A DNA stretch of 34,046 nucleotides, taken from positions 287,828 through 321,873 of the forward strand of contig BFEA01000652.1 in assembly GCA_003427395.1 (NCBI GenBank). The letters are read 5' to 3'. Source of the DNA: Chara braunii. Taxonomy: Eukaryota; Streptophyta; Charophyceae; Charales; Characeae. The translations under genes and the position numbers were made by a program. Shown piece after piece: positions 9,033 through 19,239 of the stretch (positions are counted from its first letter, which is position 1; each line of letters starts with the position of its first letter). A model generated the notes under the pieces. It was not told the DNA's origin, ran no database searches, and saw nothing but the letters and a program-made list of their open reading frames with translations.

Positions 9033-9850
9033 TATCACCATACACAGCTGGAATGCCAAAGGGTTAGGAAACCTCCTAAGGAAAACAAACTAAATGACAT
9101 AATTAGAGACCTCAAACAAGAAAACAACAAGATGGCAGACACCATAATGCTTCAAGAGACTCAACTAACTAACCACAATGATCTCAAAAAAATACATAAC
9201 TTTTTCATGACAAAGGTGGGAGGGATCAAGGAATACATAACTTTTTCATGACAAAGGTGGGAGGGATCAAGGATGCCGTGTGGTCCTCAAACAGCAATTC
9301 AAGCAGGAAAGGAACTGCAATCTTAATTCCGAAGATCTCCAAGTTTTGCAGTGCAGGAACAGTAAACACAGGATCTGACGAAATCGAGGGTAGGTGGTGC
9401 TTCATGGACTTAAGATGGAAAGATGAAGAACTCATAGTGATCAGTGTCTACGCTCCCAATGACCGTAATGACAGATCGGCCTTTATTAAGTCTATAGGTC
9501 ACCTAATTCCTCCCTTACAAGCCTGCTTAATCGGGGAAGACTAGAATGCTACCCTGGACCCGGTCAATGACCGTATATCCAAAACAGCCCCACCACAATC
9601 GTCTCAAGAAGCAGCCCCCGTGCAAAAAGTCATCTTAGACCACAACTTGGAACACCCTACTACAAAAGCATTCTCACTTCTCAAGAAAAATCACGCCCAC
9701 CATACGGCATTTTCTCGCACAAATTACTTCCTCATTTCAGACCACCTCATGGGGACAGTCAAGGAAGCGAACGTGTTGGCGTTAGCGCCGTACCCAGGCC
9801 TTGACCATAAACCAATTAAGCTAATCATCAGTTTCGACCAATATATTCAA
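9033..9850 (+). pseudogene. LINE ORF2, endonuclease domain (disrupted)
   Basis: The apurinic/apyrimidinic-type endonuclease nicks target DNA so that the 3' end can prime reverse transcription. The beginning ITIHSWNAKGLGNL (from 9033) carries the conserved Trp-Asn pair. MLQETQ (about 9148) holds the catalytic Glu. VISVYAPNDR, LIGED-stop-NATLDPVNDR and GLDHKPI (about 9796) match the later motifs, including the final Asp-His. Breaks: a frameshift near 9085, a perfect 41-bp tandem duplication at 9191-9272 (41 is not a multiple of three), and an in-frame TAG at 9542-9544 where a Trp or Phe normally sits. From 9248 the frame is the same as the reverse transcriptase frame downstream. Confidence 0.8.
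9191..9272. repeat. Perfect 41-bp tandem duplication inside the LINE endonuclease
   Basis: The 41 bases at 9191-9231 (AATACATAACTTTTTCATGA ...) are repeated without change at 9232-9272. Identity is complete, which suggests a very recent duplication or an assembly error at a repeat. The unit length destroys the reading frame. Confidence 0.97.
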
Positions 9851-11650
9851 AAGGGACGCAGTTCTCACAAACTGAATAACTTGCTCCTACTAAGTCAAGA
9901 ATTCCAAGAGGGGATGTTGACTAGTTGGCAAAATCTCAGAGGAAGCCTTATCACAAGTCAGGACAAATGGGAATGGTTCCAAAAAAGCTACCTCAAGCTA
10001 GTCGAAACAGCTGCTAGAATATCAAGGAAAATGGCCAACGACAGGAAACGTAGGACAGTGATGATCAAAACGGCCCTCAGAGTAGCGAAAAACAAGCTGG
10101 CCACCAACCCTTCTCCAATGTACACAAAAGTATTAGAAAGGACACGAGAAGAACCGGTTGTCTGGCGTCAGTGGGAACTGAGAGGACTCCAGATCAGAGC
10201 CAGAATGACTGGCCTCGAATTGAACAAACAAATGTCTAAGCATTTCTTCTCAAGAATAAAAGCAAACAACAGATCCAATTCAATAGAGGGTCTCAAGAAG
10301 TTATTAGGGCAACAGGCAACCTGCACAGACAGTGAAGGAATGCTAGAGATCGCAAAAAAATTCTATGAAGAATTCTATCGATCTAAAACACCAACAAACC
10401 CCCCCCCCAACACTCGAGCGGCCAAATCTAAAATGCTACAATACCTAGACAGAACGATATCTGATGAGCAAGCAAGCAAATTGGATAAACCATTATCTAG
10501 AGAAGAGCTTCAATTAGCAGTCCCGAACATGAACAATAACAACACCCCGGGCATCGACGGACTGACAAAGGAATTCTGGGAGAAGTTTTGGCCCCTACTG
10601 GGATCGGATCTTACAAATTTCTATAACGACAACTGCGAAAAAGGGGGTATGGGCGAACTTCTCAGTACCAGTGTGATTACACTTCATTATAAGAAGGGTG
10701 ACCGAGAAAACATAAAAACCTACAGACCTATATCCTTACTTACACTTCCCTACAAAATACTTGCCAAGGCCCTAGCCTTCCGCATACTGGACGTGACAGA
10801 CAAATGCTTCCACATAGACCAGTCGGGTTTTATGCCAAGAAGGTACATCCTGGATAATGTAATGACCCTCAACGAGGCTTCCAAGAAAGTGATGGAAAAA
10901 AAAGTCAGCACAACGATCCTTTTTTTCGATTTTGAAAAAGCCTATGACCAGGTAAATTGGGATTTCCTCGAGGCAAGTATGGAAAGAATGGGGGTAGGTC
11001 CCAACTTCAGGAAGTGGGTGCGGGTCTTATACAACAATGCCTCTGGTTGCGTCCAGATCAGCCGTCTGCTATATGAAGGTTACCCAATCTCCAGGTCGGT
11101 AAGACAAGGCGATCCACTAGCACCACCTATTTTCTTATTCGTTATGGAAGCCATAGCTTCTTTCCTCCGTAAAGACCTTTCTATCCAAAGACTGCCTTAA
11201 ATGAATGTGGGCTCCTCACACCATGTCGCATTTCCTATTATAATCATGTTCGCGGATGACTTAACGGTGCTGATACGGGCCTCCAATTCGTCCATGGCAG
11301 CCTTAGTGAGAGCAATGGAAGCGTTTAGACTAGCATCAGAAATGAAGATTAATTGGGTAAAGACTATAGGGTGGTGGCTATCTGACGAACCCATCCCACA
11401 ACTTCCAAGGGGAATCAAGGACCAGAGAATCAGATGTCTTGGGAGGAACCGGAGGAACCAACAAGCCGGTGAAATCAACAAAATGGGGAAGTGGAATCAA
11501 GCATTTACATCACTATTCGGGAGGGCACTTGCCATTAACACCTCCATATTCTATGATGTGGTACATAGCCTCAATTTGGACTATACCAGGCCAGACCATC
11601 AAAAACCTAAACAAGAAAGCCAGAGCCTACTTATGGTAAGGGAACCCTAA
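9851..11650 (+). pseudogene. LINE ORF2, reverse transcriptase domain (one in-frame stop)
   Basis: The RT copies element RNA from a nicked chromosomal end. Motifs in order: NNTPGIDGLTKEFW (about 10539), YRPISLLTLPYKILAKALA, QSGFMPRRYILDNV, FFDFEKAYDQVNWDFL with the first catalytic Asp (about 10922-10970), SRSVRQGDPLAPP, and MFADDLTVL with the Asp-Asp pair (11246-11272). All are typical of plant LINEs. The reading frame is shared with the endonuclease from 9248 on and is interrupted only by TAA at 11198-11200, between the QGDP and FADD blocks. It closes at 11648. Catalytic residues are kept, so the stops look like fairly young damage. Confidence 0.93.
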
Positions 11651-13405
11651 CAAAGAGAACAACATTCCAAAGATAGCCTGGCACTATATCACAAGGAAAC
11701 CACCGCAGGGGGGCCTAGGCATTATTGACACCAAACAAGAAACGAAAGCCCTGCAAATCAAGTGGGCCATTAAGCTACTGACCAAACAAACATTGTCGTG
11801 GAACAAATTAGCACAAGACAGCATCAGAAATTTGGCCCCAACGGAGTCCCTCACTAACATGTCCAGACTGTTCTAGGTCATGAACAAAGAATGGAATCCA
11901 AGATCAGGGAGGAGAAGACACAGAAGCCGCGTCCCCCCAATTTTGCACCAGACACCTCCCCCCTATTGGACGGCCCTTATACATATCTGGAGAGAGATCA
12001 TGCTCGAGAAACGAAACAAACCCAGGTCCAAAGAGGAAGTGCTCAGGCAGCCTCTCTTTGGGAACCCTTGGATCAGAGATGAGGGAGACCACCCGTGGGC
12101 ACTTTCCGCCAGAGGCAATCGTGGATCACACAAGGGGTCTGGCGAGTAGGGGACATCTGAGAATGAGGAAAGGAAAAACTGGCTGGACGAAAACGAGCTC
12201 AGAGCTCAACTGAAAGGCTGCCACCACAGGGGAGAAAACCTGCAAAAGATTATACAGAGCATCCCTGGGGGCTGGGTTGAGCTACTAAAGGAGGAATTCA
12301 TGTGGAAAGCGGGTGAGTGGGGAATCTTAATCCAAGACACCTCCCATGAGAGGGCTTACCAATTTTCCCATCGAATCTCAGGTTCAGGTCCAAGAGATGT
12401 CTTCACATCCTTCCCGATCCTGAAGACCAAGCCTGATGATCTGTACATCCAGAATATCAACCCAGAAAGAGTAGTACTGAATGCGTTTATGCTCCGTAAA
12501 ATAAGAGCAGTAGGACTCTGGGCAAAACAGATATTTCAAATAAGGACAGCAATTCAAGACCTCGAGTTGAACCCCCAGAATGGGCTTGGCCCTCCGACCG
12601 AAACTGAACTATTCAACCACCAATCCCAATTTCTGATTACACAGTTAAGCTAGGTTAATAAAATGCTGTTAAAAACAAAGGACCCAGACCCAATCATCAA
12701 AGGAAGATGGTGCAAGTTAATTGGTTCTGAGGCAGACCTGATAGCAAAAATTCCATGGAAGAAATATAAAACGATAAGACCCATAAAAATCAGAAGCATG
12801 CAGTGGCTCATAACGTACGTTGCTCTACCGGTTAACCAGTGGTTACATGTTAGAAGAAGAAAGAACGACCCAACCAGCACGAATGTCTACACAGTTTGCT
12901 GATACACTGCCTGGTTAACTGCAAGGAAGCTACAGATTATTGGGCAAGAGCAGCAGCCCTATGGGACAGTCTATTCTCGTCTCCCCTCCCAGAACACCCC
13001 CTTCAACTGCTCCTCTGGACTAACTTACCCTCTAACCTTGACAAGTCGGAGAAAATCTGGTTCGGTATGGTACACAAGGTCACGCTCTGGGCAATATGGA
13101 AANAGAGATGCAGNAGAACTCTGGACNGCACGAAGAATCCACNGGAGAAAGTGTGGGCNGCAACCAAAGAGATGATTGAAGCGGAAATCCTGTGTCATTG
13201 GAGGAAGGTCAAACTGTGGATGCAAAACAGTCCGGAGACAGAACAGGTGACACTTGCCAAATTCATACGGGTCTGGTTGGTAGGGGGCAAAGTGGCATGG
13301 CTGAATGGGCAGGTTTTAAGATGGAAAGAGTGGCATAATTCGGTCAAGCCTGTTTCTCAGCGGAATACCCAGGTGCACGAGGAACCAACTCCAATCTGGA
13401 CCTAG
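11651..13405 (+). pseudogene. LINE ORF2, C-terminal part with zinc-binding remnant
   Basis: Downstream of the RT, the translation continues in several shifted frames. These are IAWHYITRKPPQGGLGI (about 11670), 11880-12149, 12300-12653, 12663-12902 and 12896-13405. PPQGGLGI is the conserved post-RT motif of plant LINEs. HCLVNCKEATDYW (from about 12903) is the second half of the zf-RVT-type Cys/His cluster, which may help RNA or DNA binding; the preceding Cys pair is lost at a frameshift near 12890-12900. Five isolated N bases lie in the last frame. The final frame ends at the TAG at 13403-13405. Confidence 0.7.
13103..13159. other. Cluster of five isolated ambiguous bases
   Basis: Single N bases occur at 13103, 13114, 13127, 13143 and 13159, within 57 bp, and I noticed no others in the window. 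Mixed reads from several similar LINE copies would explain this. Confidence 0.97.
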
Positions 13406-14149
13406 AAGAACGTCCAAGATACATGAACGGCAGCCGATGTTTCACAGGGAACAGATCACCAAAGAATTCAGGGGACGACAGCATGCAAAGGAATGGAAGA
13501 ACTCAGTAGTCCGTCCTTCAGGAATCTTGTTTTCACAGAGTCAATGTGGCAGCCAAGGGTAGCAAAGACTGGCAATAGCTAAGAGAATTCCTAGAGGGAT
13601 GGCAAGTTGACAGTCAATCCTCCATATGATTGGAGCAGTCAATGCTGCTCAGGGGTCCTTCGGCCAGACGGAAGGAAGCGTTGGTGTGTGAACTCTTGAA
13701 TCTTATGACTTGTCGGGGGAACGGAACCGGACAATTAGGAGTCTTGTTAAAACTATAGCTGATGGTTTAGGGTTTAGGGTTTTAGACAATCAAGGCAAAT
13801 AGGGTTCAGACTGGTAGGGATCTCATGAGGCACATGGGCGGGGATCAGAGTTTAGACAGAATTGGCAGCTTTTGTAGCGTCCAGGCCCTTTCTTGCCATT
13901 AATGTTCTATCTGACAGGCCATTATAGTGGACCTGAGAAGAAAGGAAAGCACAGCAAGCTGACAGTCAATCCTCCACGATGCTGGAGTAATCAATGCTGG
14001 TCAGGGTTCCTTCAGCTAGATGGAAGGAAGCGTACGTGGGTTCATGATGTAATATTTATTCTGACTTGCCGGTGGAATAGGATCCGGAGTCCGGACTGAT
14101 GCTCCCCGGAATGGAAATGGAGCCAGGACCATAAGGACCTGTTTTTTGC
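13406..14149 (+). repeat. LINE 3' UTR with internal duplication (13602-13732 / 13954-14088)
   Basis: A block starting GCAAG(T/C)TGACAGTCAATCC, with AATGCTG(C/G)TCAGGG and GGAAGGAAGCGT words, occurs twice about 352 bp apart. Similarity runs through GACTTG(T/C)CGG to about 13732 and 14088. The two halves differ by scattered substitutions, so the duplication is older than the 41-bp one in ORF2. No coding frame is credible. Confidence 0.8.
13764..13784 (+). repeat. Short interstitial telomere-type repeat (TTTAGGG)
   Basis: GGTTTAGGGTTTAGGGTTTTA contains two full plant-type TTTAGGG units plus partial units on both sides. It lies between the two copies of the LINE 3' UTR block. Confidence 0.85.
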
Positions 14150-14207
14150 AAAAAAAAAAAAAAAAAAAAAAAAAAAGAAGAAGAAGAAGAAGAAGAAGAA
14201 GAAGAAA
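14150..14207 (+). repeat. LINE A-tail followed by (GAA)n
   Basis: 27 A residues (14150-14176) are followed by about ten GAA units. The A-run marks the 3' end of the LINE. The GAA repeat may have grown from the tail or been present at the insertion site. Confidence 0.9.
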
Positions 14208-14244
14208 AACTTGAAACAGAAGAAAAAAAAAATTCGGACAGAAA

Positions 14245-14338
14245 AAATTAGACACAAAAGATACACAAGTGAATGGTATATCCATATCCAGCAGGAACAA
14301 TAATAAATTACATTGATTTTTTTTTTTAATACTAAATT
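14245..14338. repeat. ~95-bp direct repeat, copy 1 (copy 2 at 15531-15647)
   Basis: GGTATATCCATATCCAGCAG, GAACAATAATAAATTAC and a T-rich stretch ending ACTAAATTAT appear here and again at 15531-15647 in the same orientation, about 1.29 kb apart. Outside the core (AGACACAAAAGATAC versus AGACGCAACAGATAC) similarity is lower. The pair brackets the candidate 5' LTR of the plus-strand gypsy derivative. Confidence 0.85.
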
Positions 14339-14436
14339 ATGGCTTTCGTGAATGCCTTTACTTGTGATTTGTCACTTCAACGATATTGACAATGGAAAAA
14401 AAAAAAAACAAAAAAAAAAAAAACAAAAAAAACAAA
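14337..14436 (+). repeat. Retroposon 3' fragment with A-rich tail
   Basis: The ~52-bp block shared with 4628-4682 (GGCTTTCGTGAATGCCTTTA ...) is followed directly by a long A/C-rich tail (about 14396-14436). This suggests the end of a polyadenylated retroposon just before the LTR start at about 14444. Confidence 0.55.
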
Positions 14437-14443
14437 CAGAAAG

Positions 14444-15380
14444 TGCGAGGATTTAGATCCTCGGCATGCCCTTGCGGGGCTCTTACAGCAAGCATGTGCC
14501 CGGCCTAAGTGAAGGCGGGCCCCTGAATCTCAATGAGGCCTGAATTCATCAATTTTGCAACTCTTGGTAGGTGGCAGACAGTTACCACGAGCGGGGCGAG
14601 TTGGTTACACCCGCCCTGCTCGTGAGAATCGGAAATATTTGTGAGCCTTCTAGGCTCTTCCTAGAACGTAGGGAACACCGCACGTTTGTGCCTGGGTGGT
14701 TGGGCACGCCTAACCAAATCGGTCCCAGGCCACTGTCTGAAAAGGGCCTGGGCAGCGGAGCAGACACTTCGGCGGAACTCGAAGCTAGAGGGCACACGCG
14801 CGGCCCAGGCCAGCAGCAAAGCGGGCGAGCACTTTCCCATTTAGGAAAGAGCTTGCCACTGGAGGAGGAATTTGGGCACTTGGTGGTGCGAGTGGCAGCG
14901 CCGCTGGAGCGTGTGCTCGCGCCTGCTAGCCGTGCGCTGGGTGCATGAACGTGAGCTCGCTTGCGAGAAGGAAGGCCTCTGCAAGCAGGCAGCACCATAA
15001 CCCAGCCCCCATAGACAGGCTTGGGCTTGGATAAGGTCAGTGGGGTATGGTGGTGGTCTTCGGATTGAGGAGGCAAGTGGGTGGAGAAGACGAGGGTGAG
15101 CACGAGAGGGCGGGACAAGGGAGATGATGTGAGAGTACGTACCTGGTCCTGGTGGAGGTCTGCATTGTCAACATCTGTTATGTACTCTGGTCGCTGCTGC
15201 TGACATCAACGGGTTGCTTCGTCATTAGGATAGGCTAGCATAGTAGTTGTGACTCGTGAGATTGTAGTCTGGGCGCTGAGCGCCAAGTACGAGGAAGAGC
15301 TTTGAGGACATTGCTAGTGGTGGCGAGTGTACGCTTTCATGGAAGACAATTGGGATCGATGCTTTGGTTCTCCTTCGCTG
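14444..15380 (+). repeat. Candidate 5' LTR of plus-strand gypsy derivative
   Basis: The start TGCGAGGATTTAGATCCTCG aligns loosely with TGTGGAGCATAAGGGCCCTC at 17185, just after a purine tract. The pair also shares CCTAAGTGAAGGC (about 14507 and 17231), CATTGT--ACATC-GTT (15164 and 17870) and GTAGTCTGGGC-C-GAGCGCC (15266 and 17837). The LTRs are strongly diverged. TGATATCAGTGC at about 15381 resembles a tRNA-Met primer-binding site (10 of 12), which would put the LTR end near 15380. This boundary is tentative. The ORFs on both strands within this block look spurious. Confidence 0.45.
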
Positions 15381-15530
15381 TGATATCAGTGCATTTCTGC
15401 TTTCTGGACAGCTTTCGACTGTCTGGCTTTCAAGTTTCAATGTGATTTCGCAATCTGGAATTCTGTAATTTACTAATTTGTACTAATTTCGCTATTGCTC
15501 ATTTTCCTTGCAAAAGAAAAACAGACACAG

Positions 15531-15647
15531 AAAATCAGACGCAACAGATACAGAGAGGTAAACGGTATATCCATATCCAGCAGGAACAATAATAAATTAC
15601 AATTGACTTTTTATTAATTTTATTTCTACTAAATTATTATTGACAAC
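15531..15647. repeat. ~95-bp direct repeat, copy 2 (copy 1 at 14245-14338)
   Basis: This repeats the GGTATATCCATATCCAGCAG / ACAATAATAAATTAC core of copy 1, with an insertion-expanded T-rich part. It lies between the candidate 5' LTR and the integrase remnant. Confidence 0.85.
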
Positions 15648-15801
15648 AAATGGGAACGAACACGGCGAGCACGGGACCTGTTGCCATACGCTGACCCGAA
15701 AATGGTCACGGCAAAGTCTGGCTACTCTTCCTCGAGAAGGCCGCAAATCCCGAGTAACGAGTCCTCGCGTATTTTTTTTGTAAGGTGCGTGTCGTGCCGC
15801 G

Positions 15802-17160
15802 ACAGGTCACTTTCGATACAAAAAGACGCCAGCTAACTTTCTACAGTGTTTGCGGTGGCCTACAATGCTAGAGGATGCTAAGAAGTACGTAGAGACCTGC
15901 CAGGTTAGGTCAAAGAGACTAACCTTAGGACTCACGCACCTCTTGGGGTTATCAAGCCTTTGCCCATTCCTGCTGGACCGGGAGAGAGTCTGTCTATGGA
16001 TTTCATGGACATTCGTGAACAGCAAGTCTAGCAAGAGGCACATATTTCTAACTGTGGATAGGTTCTCCAAGTACGCTAGGTTAGTTGCACTGCCCGAGAC
16101 CTCAAAGATGGACCTGCTAATCAGGATGTTTATGGTGGAACACTGGGTAAGGGATCTTGGTCTGCCAGAGTCCATACCAAGCGACAGAGATGTGAGGTTC
16201 GCTTGTGTGTTATGGACGGAGACTGCCGAACAGATGGGATCCCAGTTCCAAATGGCTTCTGGTAACCATCCTGAGACTGACAGGCAAGCAGAACAGATGA
16301 AGCGGGATAGTACAGCACATGCTGTGGCACTACATCAAGCCCAACCAAGAAGACTGGGATGAGAAATTGCCTCGGATTGCTAGTCTGTATAACAACGCAG
16401 TACACAGTAGTACTTCATGCCAGTCACCTCAACAGCTACACTTAGGTTGGAAGTCTAGAACCCCGTTAGACTTTCTCCTAGCTGATACGAGACCGACTGC
16501 AGCACCGGGAAGTATAGAATTTGGGATAGACTCGATAGAGTATGATAAAATGCTGCAGCAGACACAGTGGAACAGATCAGAAATCTCACAATGCCATGAA
16601 TGATAGCTTCGGCGAACAAACGTCGAAGATAATCTAAGTTATACGCTGGGGAAAAGGGTATGGGAGAAGTCTTCTGAGTTTACACAGGAAGTGAACATCT
16701 CTCGCAAGCTGATGCCGCAGTAATTTGGGCCATGGCATGTCCTAGACATTGTGGGTTCTGACCACCCTGATGACCCATCATACGTCATCCGCGTACCGCC
16801 TCACCTCCGTGTTTATCCGGTCTATCACGCCTCCAAAAAACTCCTTCCTTTTGCAGAACGGAAGTCTGTCAGCTAAGTTTCCTTCAAGGAGATCTATGCG
16901 GCCGCCAACCATGGATGGATATGTGGACATCGACCAGATCATGGAGCATAGAATCATGCCAGTATGTAAGTCTGTCGGCAGAGGACGACCGCCAAAACAG
17001 CAAATGCAGTACCGGGTCGCTTTCAGGCATCATACGGATCCGAAAGACGATCGATGGTTCATTAGGGAGGAGCTGATGAAGACAGCGCCTCAAGTCCTAT
17101 CTACCTATGAGAGAATGCTGAAGGGGAAACAAGGTAGGCAATTAAAGAATTCTCAGAGGA
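15802..17160 (+). pseudogene. Ty3/gypsy integrase with chromodomain-like tail, multiply frameshifted
   Basis: Integrase inserts the cDNA; a C-terminal chromodomain can steer it to chromatin. Reading starts with TGHFRYKKTPANF (15802), part of the zinc-binding region, continues to AKKYVETCQVRSK, then VDRFSKYARLVALPE. SDRDVRF (about 16180) holds the second catalytic Asp and GNHPETDRQAEQM (about 16262) the Glu block. The frame shifts near 16310 to HYIKPNQEDWDEKLPRIASL, shifts again near 16570, and continues as KRVWEKSSEFTQEVNISRKL with a TAA at 16721 in place of an expected Tyr before FGPWHVLDIVGS. Near 16836 (an A6 run) it moves to the chromodomain-like part RPPTMDGYVDIDQIMEHRI ... MQYRVAF. Gag, protease, reverse transcriptase and RNase H are absent upstream. 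Confidence 0.85.
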
Positions 17161-17170
17161 CTATCAGATC

Positions 17171-17184
17171 GGAGGGGGAGAGAG
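17171..17184 (+). other. Polypurine tract of the plus-strand gypsy derivative
   Basis: GGAGGGGGAGAGAG follows the chromodomain-like frame and is followed at once by TGTGG, the same arrangement as at 19228-19240 on the minus strand in the other gypsy element. A polypurine tract primes plus-strand DNA synthesis and marks the 3' LTR start. Confidence 0.65.
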
Positions 17185-18010
17185 TGTGGAGCATAAGGGC
17201 CCTCAGCCTGCTAACAAAGGGCATCCAAGCCCTAAGTGAAGGCAAGCCTGCTCAAAATCGAAGGGGCCCATGTCGAGGCGGCCCGTGGGTTGTTTGCTGC
17301 GTGCAGCATCTTCAACCAATTGGTAGCCTAGCCAGTTGAAGATGTTGGAGGCCTAGCAGAGATGCTGAGGCCCAGGGCACGTACAGTTGAGCCCCAGGCA
17401 GATTGTAGAAGGGTCCTGGGTGCAGCTACTGGGACAGAGGCCGCCCAGCCAGACAGGACAAAAAGCGAGGCTCACTCACTCGCCACATTCTGGCTGGCTA
17501 GACGGCGGCAGCACTGCTGCAACGCTGTCTTGCTGCACAAGAGTCAGGCCAGGTGGAAGAAGGCCGCTGGCGCGGCACGTGGAAGAAGCTGCAAGGACAC
17601 AGCAGCCATAGCCGGGCTTCTGTTCCCATAGCTGGAGGAGGTTGATCAGAGGTCCCAGGGCGCGGGACTGTGGAAGGGAAGACAGGCAGAGAAGGCGATG
17701 TGAGGAGGTGCATACCCGGTGATGAGGAGCAGGCCGCTTCGTTCGGTGTCTTCATTCGTCATCGGGCTGCTGTACTGCATGGAAGACCTGTTGAAGATAG
17801 GAAGCCTAGGTCGACAGGAGCTGTCTGTCTGGTTGTAGTCTGGGCCCCGAGCGCCATACTTGGAGAGCCACATTGTTGACATCCGTTTTGGAGACGAGAA
17901 GAGAGCCTTCATTATCATTTGCCTACAATGCTTTGCTCTTGCTTATTTGGTGTTATATTGTGGTGTAATCTTCTTTTAGTTCGGGCTCAAAGGTATCTGG
18001 ATTTCTATGG
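17185..18010 (+). repeat. Candidate 3' LTR of plus-strand gypsy derivative
   Basis: This starts TGTGGAGCATAAGG after the purine tract and shares scattered blocks with 14444-15380 (CCTAAGTGAAGGC, GTAGTCTGGGC-C-GAGCGCC, ACATTGT--ACATC). The right limit is a guess from the length of the 5' candidate. A minus-strand frame here (17646-17918) resembles one in the 5' candidate. That similarity is explained by LTR homology and need not mean a gene. Confidence 0.45.
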
Positions 18011-18580
18011 AATGCTGCAGTTTGGTTTATCCTCGTTCGTAATTGTCCACTTCTGTTGCATACTCGTGAAACACAGTCATAAGTATGGCGCAGATTCCCA
18101 GAACCGACCAGATAATACAGAGCAAGTACAATTACAGTGGAAGACGATACACATGGACTGACTCAAACCTGACTCAGACTGCAACCAATCCCTCACAAAC
18201 ATACATCGGTGGTGTGAAAGCCCTGGCCTTGGACATGGAAGAAAAGACCAGGGCCAACTCTCATACACAGATGAATGGAGGGGAGGAGAGACGAAGGGAG
18301 GAGGAGAGGGAAGATGACATCAACTCAATGTTTCCAAAAATAGTATCTCGAAATGTCAGAAGTAGCGAAAATCCAAAATGTCGTGAATACAGAGTCTCAC
18401 AGTGTCTCAGATATCGATCTCACAATGTCAAGATACATATCCAGAGGAAGATGAAATCAGATCCCAAAGTAGTCCTCAACCTGCCGTCTCAATGTTGCTA
18501 TCTCCAATGTCATCAGACCTCGTAACCATCCTTCCTACTCATAGTAGTCCAGTAGGAGTAACCCCAGAAGTAGACTTAGA
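18011..18580. other. Unassigned, one uncharacterised ORF
   Basis: A plus-strand frame of 146 codons (18085-18525) starts MAQIPRTDQIIQSKYNYSG and contains a Glu/Arg-rich stretch (EERRREEEREDD). I recognise no domain and it may be chance. The rest shows no feature. Confidence 0.3.
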
Positions 18581-19228
18581 CTAAGGGTAGGCGGAGAAGA
18601 GCGAGAGAGAGAGCGGAGAAGGAGAGAAGGAAGAAGGAGGAAAGGCGGAGCCTTTCTCCCTGATACCTGAAAGGCCGCGCTGTCCCGGGTGATGTCCGCT
18701 GAGGCCGAGCCCGGCGGTGCAGTTATGGCGCTGCAATGCTGGGCGTTGGGCTGCGGGCTGAGCCGGAGGGCCAGCGCTACTCGCTGCTGCTGCGCCAATC
18801 CTTCTCTCTGCTGCGCTAATTCTCCCTGCTCCTCTGCGATGCCAACCGAAACGCTGTCTAACCTGTAGACTAACTTCCTACTGAGGCTGGTACCTAGCTG
18901 ATATAGCGCTGGGCCAGCCTCTCTGCTGCTGGTACCTTCGGGTCTGGACCGTTGATCCGATCAACGGTTCAGATCTGAATCTGAAAATTGAAAAAGTGGC
19001 GCCTAAACTGCGCCGCCGGCCGGTCCTACCGATGGACTGGTACCGGCCTAACGAAACTAGCCGTTGGGTCTGGTGGGGTCTAAAACTAGGCCTACCGGAC
19101 TCTAAAAACGACGGTTCCTAGGCCTACCTGGACCTAGCTGGGACTGTTGTGACCCAGTACCTAGGCCTAACCCGTGCCTACTACAGAACCGGCCCTAACT
19201 GGGGCCCGTGTGGTATCAGTATGCCACA
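18581..19228 (-). repeat. Candidate 3' LTR of minus-strand gypsy element
   Basis: On the minus strand the polypurine tract is followed by TGTGGCATACTGATACCACA at 19228, a plausible LTR start. Downstream come a TATA-like GCGCTATATCAGC near 18903 and purine/pyrimidine-rich sequence to about 18580. The opposite LTR is missing from the window, so the end cannot be confirmed by comparison. Confidence 0.4.
18942..18972. other. Near-perfect 31-bp palindrome
   Basis: TCTGGACCGTTGATC, one C, then GATCAACGGTTCAGA: 14 of 15 arm positions pair. It lies inside the candidate LTR of the minus-strand gypsy element. It could form a stem in DNA or RNA. Confidence 0.9.
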
Positions 19229-19239
19229 CGCTCCCCCCC

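Larger units (their letters stand above)
6211..14176 (+). mobile_element. LINE (non-LTR retrotransposon), inactive, ORF1 + ORF2 + A-tail
   Basis: The plus-strand order is typical of a plant-type LINE. ORF1 has a single CCHC zinc knuckle. ORF2 has an apurinic-type endonuclease, reverse transcriptase and a C-terminal cysteine/histidine part. A ~750-bp 3' UTR ends in 27 A (14150-14176). Both ORFs are broken by frameshifts and stop codons. The 5' limit is uncertain: 105-bp repeats at 4957-5200 may belong to it, whereas an A20 at 5936 could separate them. A GAA repeat (14177-14206) directly follows the tail. I found no target duplication. The 3' UTR contains a partial tandem duplication and telomere-like units. 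Confidence 0.88.

Noticed and set aside
14016-14300. Phe/Leu-rich minus-strand ORFs across the A-tail and GAA repeat, looking like membrane segments.
   Set aside because: Translation of poly-T and TTC repeats only.
15225-17918. Two minus-strand ORFs (15225-15440 and 17646-17918) sharing a GA-RGPDYN-like peptide.
   Set aside because: They lie at matching places in the two candidate LTRs on the opposite strand to the element, so LTR homology explains the resemblance. No independent evidence of a gene.
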